From the NCBI GenBank assembly GCA_024235875.1, contig JACKLP010000014.1, positions 14,596 to 78,595 on the forward strand: a stretch of DNA of 64,000 nt, written 5' to 3'. The stretch comes from Burkholderiaceae bacterium. GTDB lineage: Bacteria > Pseudomonadota > Gammaproteobacteria > Burkholderiales > Burkholderiaceae_E. The notes below the pieces were generated by a model. That model did no database searches. It was not told the DNA's origin and saw nothing but the letters and a program-made list of their open reading frames with translations. Positions 18,000-26,307 of this stretch are shown in pieces. The position numbers and the translations under genes are program-made. Position 1 is the stretch's first letter. Every line of letters starts with the position of its first letter.

Positions 18000-18461
18000 T
18001 TGAGCCACACCGATACCGCCGCCGAGGCCGAAGCCCCGGACAAAGGACTGCCCGCTCCGGCGGGATTCGAGCCGTTCGATTTCTACAGTCCCTACTTCAA
18101 TCAGCTCGGCACGGTCTATCGCCGCGATGCGGGCGATGGCGAGCTCGTCCTCGGCATCCGCGTGGCGCCGCTGCACTCGAATTTCCAGCAGGTCGCCCAC
18201 GGTGGCATGCTGGTCACCTTTGCCGACGGTGCGCTGGCCGGCTGTCTGTCGCTGGCGCGGGGTCGCCGCGGCGCCCAGATGACCGTGTCGCTGTCGACCG
18301 ACTTCCTCTCGGCCGCACGGATCGGAGACTGGCTGGAGGCGCATGCCCGGGTGACCCGGCTCGGGCGACGGCTGGGCTTCGCCGAGGCCGCGCTCAAGGT
18401 CGGCGAGAAGATCGTGCTGCGAGCCAGTGGCGTGTTCGCGGTCGTCGATCGGAACGGCTGA
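18000..18461 (+). CDS. PaaI-like hotdog-fold thioesterase
   Basis: 153 aa from a TTG start. No ATG or GTG lies near the domain start, and TTG 18000 follows AGG at a spacing of 7. The sequence NFQQVAHGGMLVTFADGALAG contains the HGG motif of the PaaI/4-hydroxybenzoyl-CoA thioesterase hotdog family, and VSLSTDFLSAARIGDWLEA is the central strand. It probably hydrolyses an acyl-CoA thioester. The stop is followed by about 70 bases leading to the ABC exporter. Confidence 0.8.
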   Translation: MSHTDTAAEAEAPDKGLPAPAGFEPFDFYSPYFNQLGTVYRRDAGDGELVLGIRVAPLHSNFQQVAHGGMLVTFADGALAGCLSLARGRRGAQMTVSLSTDFLSAARIGDWLEAHARVTRLGRRLGFAEAALKVGEKIVLRASGVFAVVDRNG

Positions 18462-18511
18462 GAGTCGGGCAGTCCGTTTGCGTCGGACTTTCTTCACGGC
18501 GCGCGCGCGTC

Positions 18512-18527
18512 AGGAGGCTATCCTCCT
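18512..18527 (+). promoter_or_regulatory. Ribosome-binding-site hairpin before the ABC exporter
   Basis: AGGAGG (18512-18517) is a consensus Shine-Dalgarno and is followed, after a CTAT loop, by CCTCCT (18522-18527). The two pair perfectly into a six-pair hairpin ending 3 bases before ATG 18531. As written, the mRNA would hide its own ribosome binding site. Confidence 0.55.
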
Positions 18528-18530
18528 TCG

Positions 18531-20339
18531 ATGTCGCCGCCCAGCCACATGCTCCGGCTCGCTGCCCGATTCCCGCGCCATGTCACGGCATTGGTGTTGG
18601 TCGCGACCGTGCTGGTGGTGGTCGAAGCGATGGGCCTCGGGACGGTGTTCCTCGTGCTGGGTGCGGGAGGCGGGGCAACGGCCTGGCTCGACGCGCTGAA
18701 TCTGTCGCAATGGTCCGACATGGTGCAAGGGCTGTCCGCGACCCGCCGGGTCCAGCTCGCCGCGCTTGTCCTCATCGCCGTGGCGCTGGTTCGCAATGCG
18801 ATGGCGATCGGCCAGAACATGATCGCGCTGAACCTGCGCCTGTCGGTGGCCCGCCGCACGCAGGCGCGGGTCCTGGAGAGCCTGCACCGCTTGCCGCTCG
18901 ACTATCTGCAACGGCAGCGAGGCGGCTACTGGAATACCTGCCTGGTCCAGTATGGCCGCGAGCTCGGCGCCTTGGCCGAGGCCGGCGCGATGGCGGTGGT
19001 CGGCGTGCTGACCGCGATCGCCTACCTGGTCTTCTCTTTGCTGGTTTCCTGGCAGCTGGCGTTGTTGGCCGTGGTGCCGCTGACCCTGCTGATGTTGCTG
19101 CTGCGGCCCGTCGTGCGTACCCGCCTGCACCGGGCCAACCAGCGCATGCAGGCGCGCCTGCGCGAGCTCAACGGCATCGGCCAGGAGCAGGTGGGCATGA
19201 TCCGGTCGATCCGGGCCTTCGGTCGCGAGCAATGGAGTCGCGAGCAGTTCGACGTCGCGCAATCCGGGTTCTTCGAAGCGGATCGGCGGGTGGGCGGATT
19301 GGTCGCGCTCAATCGACCCCTGTTCGAGATGTTCAGCGTGACCGCGTTCGCGATGATCGTGCTGGTCGGTTCGCTCGTCGTGGGCGCGTCCGACCCGTCG
19401 GGGCTCGCACAGATCGCCTTGTTCATCGTGGTGTCGCTTCGACTGCTCGGGCCGGCCGCGATGATCACGCACTTCCTGGCGCAGTCGGCTCGAATCGGCC
19501 CCGTCGTCGAACTGCTCGCTGGTCTGTTCCGGGACGCGCAGCGACTCGCGCCGCCGTCGGGCAGGGCCATCGTGACTGGTCTGAACGACGCCATCGTTCT
19601 CGAGGGCGTCCGGATGCGCTATGCCAGTGGCGACGCGGCTGCGCTCGAGGACCTTGACCTGCGAATCCCGCGCGGGCAGACGACCGCCCTGGTCGGACCC
19701 TCGGGCGCAGGCAAGTCGAGCGTGGCCAACCTGGTCCTGCGCCTCTACGATCCGGAGGTCGGCGCCGTGCGGGTCGATGGGCGCGACCTGCGCGACATCG
19801 ACGCAGACAGCTGGCGTCGACAGCTCGCGCTGGTCAGCCAGGATGCGCTGGTCCTGCATGGCGACATTCGCGCGAATCTTCGCTTCGCACGACCGCAGGC
19901 AAGCGATGAAGAGATCGTCGCCGCCTGCCGCCGAGCTCGTTGCCATGCGTTCATCGAAGCCCTCCCGCAGGGCTATGACACCGTCCTGCTCGAAAACGGC
20001 GCGCGCTTGTCCGGCGGTCAGCGTCAACGCATCGGACTGGCGCGGGCGATGCTCATGGACGCCGAGCTGCTGATCCTCGACGAGGCGACCAGCGAACTCG
20101 ATGCCCTGACCGAGCGTGCGATCGTGCGCGAACTCGCGCAGCTGCGGCGCGCACGGACCACGCTCGTCATCGCGCATCGATTGGCAACGATCGCCGATGC
20201 GGACCTGATCTACGTTCTCGATCGGGGTCGAGTCGTGGCCCGGGGGCGTCACCGGGAGCTGCTGCAGTCCTGCAGCCTGTACCGGCGTATGGCCGAGGCT
20301 CAGCACCTGCCGCTCGACGGAGGGGCGATCGATGCCTAG
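18531..20339 (+). CDS. ABC exporter, fused permease and ATPase
   Basis: 602 aa, the half-transporter layout of type I exporters. The membrane domain spans about 1-330 with roughly six spans. The nucleotide-binding domain has Walker A GPSGAGKSS at 389-397, signature LSGGQ at 493-497, Walker B LLILDE at 513-518 and an H-loop IAHRL. There is no N-terminal C39 peptidase domain, so it would not itself trim a leader. ATG 18531 follows the AGGAGG hairpin. The stop overlaps the next ATG by 8 bases, so the two are one operon. The partner nucleotidyltransferase and the facing PqqD/HprK operon suggest export of a modified peptide or a glycan precursor. That is inference. Confidence 0.9.
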   Translation: MSPPSHMLRLAARFPRHVTALVLVATVLVVVEAMGLGTVFLVLGAGGGATAWLDALNLSQWSDMVQGLSATRRVQLAALVLIAVALVRNAMAIGQNMIALNLRLSVARRTQARVLESLHRLPLDYLQRQRGGYWNTCLVQYGRELGALAEAGAMAVVGVLTAIAYLVFSLLVSWQLALLAVVPLTLLMLLLRPVVRTRLHRANQRMQARLRELNGIGQEQVGMIRSIRAFGREQWSREQFDVAQSGFFEADRRVGGLVALNRPLFEMFSVTAFAMIVLVGSLVVGASDPSGLAQIALFIVVSLRLLGPAAMITHFLAQSARIGPVVELLAGLFRDAQRLAPPSGRAIVTGLNDAIVLEGVRMRYASGDAAALEDLDLRIPRGQTTALVGPSGAGKSSVANLVLRLYDPEVGAVRVDGRDLRDIDADSWRRQLALVSQDALVLHGDIRANLRFARPQASDEEIVAACRRARCHAFIEALPQGYDTVLLENGARLSGGQRQRIGLARAMLMDAELLILDEATSELDALTERAIVRELAQLRRARTTLVIAHRLATIADADLIYVLDRGRVVARGRHRELLQSCSLYRRMAEAQHLPLDGGAIDA

Positions 20340-21513
20340 CGCCAACGCATCGACTGTGCCCGATCCGATTCTGGTCGAGGGCTGCTGGCCGGGGCCGCTG
20401 CAAGTTCTCTTGCTCCATTCGGCGATCGATCCGCACGAACGCGCGCTCGAGGCGTGGCGCGAGTGGAACCGCAGGGTCGACCTCGAGCGAGAGCATGTGG
20501 ACGTGGGGAGCTTTCGACTATTCCCCCTCGTGTATCGTCGCTTGTTGCATGCGGAGCCGTCGGCGCCGCATGCCAAGCGCCTTCAAGGCCTCTACAAGCG
20601 CGCCTGGTACGAGAACCAGTTCCGCCTGCGCGCTGCGAGCGTCGCATTGCAGGCATTGGCACGCGCCGGCCTCGATGCGATGGTGCTCAAGGGCGTGGCG
20701 ATCGCACAGACCTACTACCGCGACGTCGGCAGTCGTCCGATGGCGGACATCGATATTCTCGTTCGGCCGGGATCGATCGCCCGGGCCATCGCGGCTCTGG
20801 CCAAGGCCGGCTGGCACGTACCGCCGGATGGGCCACGACTGTCGGATGCGCTGCTCCGGTACCGGAAGTCGATCGTGCTGCGTCGCGCCGACGGCATGGA
20901 GCTGGACCTGCACTGGGCGGTGCTCGATCTTCGCGGCGACGAGAATGCATGCGATTCATTCTGGGCGGCAGCGGTTCCGGTCAGCCTGAACCGGGTTCCG
21001 ATGCGTATCCTCTGCGCGGCGGATCAGCTCCTGCATGCCTGCGCGCACGGCCTGGTCTGGAACGAGGTCTCTCCGATGCGCTGGATCGCCGACGCGATGA
21101 TGATCCTTGAAGTCGCCGGCGATTCGATGGACTGGGAGCGGTTGACATCGATGGCGATTGGCGCGCGCGTGAGTTGCTATCTGCTGGCGGCGCTCGAGTA
21201 CCTGTTGGACGAATTCGGTGCGGCAGTGCCCGACGACGTCATCGCACGTCTGCGCGCGGCACCCGTGAGCCTGGCGAGTCGGCGCCTGTTCGCGCTACAC
21301 ACGCAAGGCGGCTTCATGCGCACGCCGCGAACGTCGGTATGGAAATTCCTGGTGTGCCGGCGGCGTTCGGGACTGCTTCGCATACCTTCGGAGTTCCTCA
21401 GCTTTCTTCGTGTCGCGCTGAATATCGAATCCAATTCCGACGTCTTCGTTCACGTGCTGCGCGAATCGCTTGCATGGGCGAATCGCCAGATTCGAAGACC
21501 GACCCGTATCTGA
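20332..21513 (+). CDS. Nucleotidyltransferase-family protein (NTP_transf_5 type)
   Basis: 393 aa, overlapping the ABC exporter stop by 8 bases. VLKGVAIAQTYYRDVGSRPM followed by DIDILV (139-144) is the hallmark of the NTP_transf_5 family: a conserved Lys-Gly, then an Asp-x-Asp metal-binding pair after GSRPM. A second acidic region (ELDLHW) follows near 180-190. Members recur in PqqD/HprK-type clusters and in some lasso-peptide clusters, presumably transferring a nucleotide to a peptide or sugar acceptor. The acceptor is unknown. It is convergent with the GT2 gene. Confidence 0.85.
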   Translation: MPSANASTVPDPILVEGCWPGPLQVLLLHSAIDPHERALEAWREWNRRVDLEREHVDVGSFRLFPLVYRRLLHAEPSAPHAKRLQGLYKRAWYENQFRLRAASVALQALARAGLDAMVLKGVAIAQTYYRDVGSRPMADIDILVRPGSIARAIAALAKAGWHVPPDGPRLSDALLRYRKSIVLRRADGMELDLHWAVLDLRGDENACDSFWAAAVPVSLNRVPMRILCAADQLLHACAHGLVWNEVSPMRWIADAMMILEVAGDSMDWERLTSMAIGARVSCYLLAALEYLLDEFGAAVPDDVIARLRAAPVSLASRRLFALHTQGGFMRTPRTSVWKFLVCRRRSGLLRIPSEFLSFLRVALNIESNSDVFVHVLRESLAWANRQIRRPTRI

Positions 21514-21565
21514 TTTCTCCCGAATCCTGAACACAGGCTACGTCATCGCGGCTCGGTACCGCCTC

Positions 21566-22219
21566 CTATCGTCTGCGCCGATCTAGTGCGGCCTTGAGGA
21601 TACGGGCGTAGTCCTTGCGCTGGTCTCGTTCCCGCGTGCCGAGATTGTCGTCATGCAAGCGGCGAAACAACAGGGTTTGCGGTAGCGTGGTCATTCGAAT
21701 CCCGGCCTCTTGTGCGCGCATGTACCAATCCATGATCGAACCGATCGTGAACTGTTCGTCGAGGTAGCCGACGCGAAAGAACGCCTCGCGACGGATCAGC
21801 AATGTGCCGTGCAACGGCGCCGGGGCACCGGGAACGTCTTGCGATGACGGGGGCTCGCCGCTGAAGTTCGCCGCGTGGGCGAAGACGGCATCCGTCTGCG
21901 GCGAAGCATCGAACGCTGCCCGCTGTATGGCGATCTTTCTTGGCGCCCACAGGTCGTCCGCGTCGAGGAAACTCAGCCACGAGCCGCGCGTCAGTCCGAT
22001 GCCGTGGTTCATCGCGCGCGGCTGCCCGCGCCGAGAAAACCGATGGCAACGAACGGGGCCTCCGAAATCGCGGGCGATCTCGTATGTGCCGTCGGTCGAT
22101 CCATTGTCGACGATGATGATCTCCAGATCGGGCCAATCCTGCGCCAGTACGCTCTCGATGGCGTCGCCGATGAAGCGGGCTGCATTTAACGCCGGAATCA
22201 CGACGCTGATCAGTTCCAT
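21566..22219 (-). CDS. Family 2 glycosyltransferase
   Basis: 217 aa. It starts MELISVVIPALNAARFIGDA, the GT-A opening, then VDNGSTDGTYEIA with the nucleotide-binding Asp, FLDADDLWAP with the DxD-like metal site, and a C-terminal acceptor region ending in a basic tail. It transfers a sugar from a nucleotide donor. It is the last gene of the PqqD/HprK operon, and its start overlaps the upstream epimerase gene by about 10 bases. It lacks transmembrane segments, so it is probably cytosolic or peripheral. Confidence 0.88.
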   Translation of the reverse strand: MELISVVIPALNAARFIGDAIESVLAQDWPDLEIIIVDNGSTDGTYEIARDFGGPVRCHRFSRRGQPRAMNHGIGLTRGSWLSFLDADDLWAPRKIAIQRAAFDASPQTDAVFAHAANFSGEPPSSQDVPGAPAPLHGTLLIRREAFFRVGYLDEQFTIGSIMDWYMRAQEAGIRMTTLPQTLLFRRLHDDNLGTRERDQRKDYARILKAALDRRRR

Positions 22220-23028
22220 ATCGGACGCAGGCTCCGTTTGATGCGACGTAGAACTCCCAGCGGGCTGTGGTAGTGATGCCAGGCCAGTTCTTCGATGTCG
22301 TCCGCTGGCTCGAAGCCGATCGCTCGTCTGGCCCCGTCGATCGGGTGGCGCATTGACGAATGCTTCGATACGCCATTGAACACGCCGAAGTGAGCCGAGC
22401 AAGGGGCCTCCACGCTAGCGGTAAAGATTCGAATCAGATCGCCATGGGTGAGGATGTGCGAGAGCTCGTCCCCGCCCGGCCAGATCGCCCGGTCGTGTCT
22501 CGGCATCACGCGGCCGAGCCGCAGGCAGTGAATCGACATCGGCTCGACCCGGGCGACCTGCCGGGCATGGTCCTCGACCTCTCGCTTCATCAGTGCATAG
22601 TCGGTCTGCGGATACAGGTCGATCGCCAGGCTACTGGCCTGGATCACCCGCCGGCAACGGTTCTCGAGCGCGGCGCGAATGGCGACCCGCGCGCCTTCCA
22701 CGTTGACCGATTCATGCAGGCTTCGAGGGTCGGGAACATTGCCCGAGATCGCCAGATGAACCACGGTATCCACGTCGCGGCACAGCACGCGCATCGCTTC
22801 GAGATCGCGGACATCCGCCTGCTGCCACTTGCCCGGGCCCGGCTCGCGTGGCGGGTGCAGGTCGGCGCAGACGAGCCGGTAGCGCTCGCGCCAGGCCGAG
22901 ACCAGGACCCGACCGACGCGGCCGGCCGCGCCGGTCACGAGGATCTTGCGGCGTACGTCGGGCCCTTGCCGGGTCTCGTCCAGTCGGTTTCGACCGGGAT
23001 CGGCAATCGTCGGGGTCGGCGAAGTCAT
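22210..23028 (-). CDS. Extended SDR / NAD-dependent epimerase-like protein
   Basis: 272 aa. ILVTGAAGRVGRVLV near residue 30 is the Rossmann GxxGxxG loop, VVHLAISGNV is the second conserved strand, and YALMKREVE supplies YxxxK. The active-site Ser is probably in QASSLAIDL. It most resembles sugar-nucleotide epimerases or dehydratases and uronate-dehydrogenase-like enzymes. The start codon overlaps the upstream GT4 stop as ATGA. It probably supplies or modifies the sugar used by the neighbouring glycosyltransferases. Confidence 0.85.
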   Translation of the reverse strand: MTSPTPTIADPGRNRLDETRQGPDVRRKILVTGAAGRVGRVLVSAWRERYRLVCADLHPPREPGPGKWQQADVRDLEAMRVLCRDVDTVVHLAISGNVPDPRSLHESVNVEGARVAIRAALENRCRRVIQASSLAIDLYPQTDYALMKREVEDHARQVARVEPMSIHCLRLGRVMPRHDRAIWPGGDELSHILTHGDLIRIFTASVEAPCSAHFGVFNGVSKHSSMRHPIDGARRAIGFEPADDIEELAWHHYHSPLGVLRRIKRSLRPIWN

Positions 23029-24122
23029 GCGGCGGCTGCCGTGGCCAGCGCGGTCTCGTGGTCCTCGACGCATTGTCGCCACCCGAACTGCGCCTGGGCG
23101 CGTCGTCGTCCCGCGTCGCCCATCGCGAACAGGGCCGCCGGGTCAGCGAGCAGGCGCGACATGGCTGCCGACAGCGAATCGACCGAACCGGGCTCGACCA
23201 GCAGGCCCGTGACGCCGTCCTCGACGACCTCGGGCAAACCGCCGGTGTCGCTCGCCACGACGGCCGTCCCCGCCAGCATCGCCTCGAGCGCCGCGAGTCC
23301 GAAAGACTCGCTATGGCGCGATGGAACCAGGCACAACCAGGCACGCGCCTGCATCCGGGCGATGCCCTCGTCGTCGATCGCACCCAGGTGCTCGACGAAG
23401 GGATCGAGTCCGAGCCGGTTGGCGAGCGCACGGATCGCCGCATGCTCGGGGCCGTCGCCGGCCAGGGCGAGGCGCGCCCGCGGATGCTGGTCGAGCACGG
23501 CGACGAACGCATGCAGTGCCAGGTCGAAGCCCTTGCGCGCTTCCTGGCGCCCCGCCATGAAGACGAGCGGGGTGCGGTTGCGCTGTACTTGGGTCCGGTC
23601 GACCCCGCGCGGCGGCCTGCTCACGGGCAGGCAGCTCGCCTTGGCGCCCAGATCGTCCCCAAACCCGAGCACATCGGCGAGTCGGGCACGGGAATTGGTC
23701 GTGATGCGCGCTGCCTGGTGCAGTACGCGGCCAATCGATGGAAAGCCCTCGGGGGCGCCGGGCATGTCGTGGACCGTTACCAGCAGGGGAACGCCGGAGA
23801 GCAAGGTGGCACCGAGCCAGGCGCCGGCGATCGGCCCCCCCAGATGCAGATGCACGACCTCGGGTTGCAGTGCCTGCGCGGCGGCACGCAGCGTGCGTTG
23901 CGACTTCAGGATCAGCGCCGGGTCGCGTCGTGCGATTCCTTCCGCAAGCGGCATTCGCCACACGGGAATGCCACGCCACTCGGATCGCTCGTCGGCTCCC
24001 GCCCCGGTGGCCGAGCACAGGACCCCGACACGATGCCCGCGCTCCACCAAGGACTCGCACAGCGCGCTGCTGAAACGCTCGATGCCGCCGAGTCGCGGCG
24101 CAAAGTAGTCGCTCATCGACAA
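23025..24122 (-). CDS. Family 4 glycosyltransferase
   Basis: About 365 aa. SDYFAPRLGGIERF is the acceptor-side glycine loop, PEVVHLHLGGPIAG the middle strand, LVFMAGRQEARKG the donor-domain start, and ESFGLAALEAM a complete E-x7-E motif. The start codon is odd. The nearest candidates are TTG 24122 and an in-frame ATT at 24131-24129, which better fits both the GAGG at the end of the upstream gene (9-base spacing) and the expected IKVLSMSDYFAP strand. An ATG three codons after the TTG is also possible. It overlaps or abuts the upstream GT4 gene. Confidence 0.87.
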   Translation of the reverse strand: MSMSDYFAPRLGGIERFSSALCESLVERGHRVGVLCSATGAGADERSEWRGIPVWRMPLAEGIARRDPALILKSQRTLRAAAQALQPEVVHLHLGGPIAGAWLGATLLSGVPLLVTVHDMPGAPEGFPSIGRVLHQAARITTNSRARLADVLGFGDDLGAKASCLPVSRPPRGVDRTQVQRNRTPLVFMAGRQEARKGFDLALHAFVAVLDQHPRARLALAGDGPEHAAIRALANRLGLDPFVEHLGAIDDEGIARMQARAWLCLVPSRHSESFGLAALEAMLAGTAVVASDTGGLPEVVEDGVTGLLVEPGSVDSLSAAMSRLLADPAALFAMGDAGRRRAQAQFGWRQCVEDHETALATAAAA

Positions 24123-24126
24123 GACT

Positions 24127-25251
24127 TTAATGGCGCAGATCCTCGTAGATGGTTTCGTAGGCGACGACCAGATCTTCCCAGGCGAACGCGGATTCGGCCC
24201 GGGCCTTGGCGGCCATCCCCATTCTGCCGCGGGCGTCCGCGTCCCGGAGCAGGCGGTCGATCGCCGCCGCCAGGGCCGGTGGATCGTCGGGTTCCACGAG
24301 CAGCCCGCTGACCCCCTCGGCCACGATCTCGGGCAAGCCGCCCACCCGCGACGCGATCACCGGGATCCCGCACTGCATGGCCTGCAACGCGACCAGGCCG
24401 AAAGGCTCCTGCCAGCGCGACGGGACCACGAGCATCGCGGCCGAGCCGAGCCACGTGGGCACCACGTCTGGCGCCGTCCAACCGCAAAGCCGCACCCGTG
24501 ATTCCAGTCCGAAATGCGCAATCAGCGCGCGCAGTCGCGTGGCCTCGGGGCCGTCGCCGGCGATCTCGGCGCGCCATGCCGGCGTGTCGGGGCCTATCCG
24601 TGCGAGCGCGTCCAGCAAGGTGTCGAAGCCCTTGTCGCGGGTCAGGCGACCGAGCGCGACCAGCCGGGCTACGGTGGGCGCCGCGGCGACGTCGTGCGGC
24701 GCGCACTGCTTGGGCTCCGCCGGCGCGGGCAGGCTGCCGTGGATCCGAACGAGTGCGCCGCGCGAATCCGGAAACGATGCCGCGAGCGCGCGAGCGACGA
24801 AATCCGATGGCGCCACGACGCGATTCGCGCCGGCCAGCACGCTGCCCAGCAGGGAAGTCGGAACCGAGTGCAAGGGCGCCAGGAAGCCGTCGTGCGCCGT
24901 GTAGACGATCGGCATGGGTCGACCACGCGAGATTCGCATCAGGAAGAAGGCCGACGCCTGGCTCGTATGGAGGTGCACGACATCGGGCTCGAACGCGGCC
25001 AAGCGGCCGGCGGCCTGTTCCTGGACGCTTCGGATCATCGGCAGTGACCGCGCCGCGAGGGCTCGATGGAAGGGCAGGCGATGCACGGCACAGCCGTCGA
25101 TCCGCTCGACATCCGGCGCGCCGGGCAGGGCGCTCGTGATGACCTCGCACGCGTGCCCGCGCTCGCGTTGCGCGGCGACGAGGTGGCGAACGAAGACCTC
25201 CATGCCCCCGATCCGGGGGTGGAAGGACTCGGTCCAGTGCATGATTCGCAT
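24127..25251 (-). CDS. Family 4 glycosyltransferase with altered E-x7-E motif
   Basis: 374 aa. MRIMHWTESFHPRIGGMEVF, PDVVHLHTSQASAF, VALGRLTRDKGFDTL and GWTAPDVVPTWLGSA follow the GT-B GT4 pattern. The donor-binding motif reads EPFGLVALQ, so the second Glu of E-x7-E is Gln here. The paralogue immediately downstream keeps Glu. The Gln may alter donor binding without abolishing it. It sits between the HprK-like kinase gene and the second GT4 gene on the minus strand. Confidence 0.87.
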   Translation of the reverse strand: MRIMHWTESFHPRIGGMEVFVRHLVAAQRERGHACEVITSALPGAPDVERIDGCAVHRLPFHRALAARSLPMIRSVQEQAAGRLAAFEPDVVHLHTSQASAFFLMRISRGRPMPIVYTAHDGFLAPLHSVPTSLLGSVLAGANRVVAPSDFVARALAASFPDSRGALVRIHGSLPAPAEPKQCAPHDVAAAPTVARLVALGRLTRDKGFDTLLDALARIGPDTPAWRAEIAGDGPEATRLRALIAHFGLESRVRLCGWTAPDVVPTWLGSAAMLVVPSRWQEPFGLVALQAMQCGIPVIASRVGGLPEIVAEGVSGLLVEPDDPPALAAAIDRLLRDADARGRMGMAAKARAESAFAWEDLVVAYETIYEDLRH

Positions 25252-25266
25252 CGCCGGGGTCGGGCA

Positions 25267-26307
25267 CTAACGCTCGAGGCAGCGCTCGAGCAGCGAGGCG
25301 ACCTCCTCGCGCGTGCCATCGCCTTCGAGCGCGAAGCAGTCGACCTGTCGCGCGATTCGTGCGAGGGCCGACAAGGTGGCGGCGGACCGGATGCCGACCC
25401 GAATCTGGAGCAGGGAGTTCGGCGCGACCGCGCGAAGGGCGTGCATCGGCGCCATCGGCGCCAGGCGCAAGGCGCCGGCGTTGCCACGCTGCATCGAGAT
25501 CAGTGCAACGATCGGCGATTCGGTGCACAGTCGCGCGTCGAACGCCGGATGGAACTGATAGAGCGACTTCTCGCCATTGTCGCCGACGCATGCGTGCTCG
25601 ATTGCGCGATGGTGGTCGCGGTCGGCCACGTAGACCTTGCCCGATGCATAGAGGCTCAGCACTTCGGGCTGCGGCTCGGATCGCACCAGGCAATAGTCGT
25701 CGCCCAGGTAGCGCAGCCGGCCGGCGCCCAGGCATGCCAGCGCGGCCGAGGATTTTCCTGCACCGCCCGGGCCCAGCAGCAAGGCCGCCCCGCGTCGACC
25801 GCTGACGGCAGCCGCGTGCACCAGATGCACACCGAAGTCCGCGAGCCAGGCCCCCCAGAGAAGCAGTAGCGGCGACCCTTGCTCGGTCAGCGGCAGGTGC
25901 GCGGCCGATGGCACATGGTAGAGCGCGATGCGGCGCTTGCGGTCGAGCCACAGCAGGCTGCCCAGCAAGGGCAGATGGATCGCGAAGTGGTCTTCCGAGT
26001 CGTGTTGCCAGGCGGTGTCCGCGTCCGGCTGCCAAGGTGGTCGTGGTGCCGGCGAAGCGCTCTCGTCGCCCGCCCAGACATAGACGTCGAGCAAGGGCTC
26101 GCGACCCCCGTCGCTGCGATGGTGGGCGAGCGCCGGCATCAGGAGCGGGGCGAGCGACGCGCCGGCGAAATGGCATCGGACCGGGTGGCCTGCCAACTCG
26201 AGGTCGCAGGTGCTGCGGACTCGGGCGCCGGCCCAGGCTCGATCCCGGGCCTCCAGGAGGGCGTCGCGAAAGGCGGCGATCCGCCCGGTCCGAGCCAGGC
26301 GGTTCAA
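25267..26307 (-). CDS. HprK-related kinase (HPr-rel-A type)
   Basis: 346 aa from a TTG start. The TTG at 26307-26305 overlaps the PqqD-like gene stop as TTGA and has GAGG 7 bases upstream; no ATG fits. The N-terminal ~150 residues are unlike HPr kinase and contain LNRLARTGRIAAFRDALLEA. The kinase core has GPGGAGKSS (179-187) as a P-loop and YLGDDYCLV near 200-208, as in HprK. It resembles the HprK-related kinases found next to PqqD-like proteins and NTP_transf_5 proteins. The target is unknown; a peptide Ser phosphorylation has been shown for relatives in lasso-peptide clusters. Confidence 0.82.
   Translation of the reverse strand: MNRLARTGRIAAFRDALLEARDRAWAGARVRSTCDLELAGHPVRCHFAGASLAPLLMPALAHHRSDGGREPLLDVYVWAGDESASPAPRPPWQPDADTAWQHDSEDHFAIHLPLLGSLLWLDRKRRIALYHVPSAAHLPLTEQGSPLLLLWGAWLADFGVHLVHAAAVSGRRGAALLLGPGGAGKSSAALACLGAGRLRYLGDDYCLVRSEPQPEVLSLYASGKVYVADRDHHRAIEHACVGDNGEKSLYQFHPAFDARLCTESPIVALISMQRGNAGALRLAPMAPMHALRAVAPNSLLQIRVGIRSAATLSALARIARQVDCFALEGDGTREEVASLLERCLER

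Noticed and set aside
18510..20576. Long minus-strand open frame opposite the ABC exporter
   Set aside because: The plus-strand frame has complete exporter motifs; the minus-strand product is low-complexity and unlike any family.
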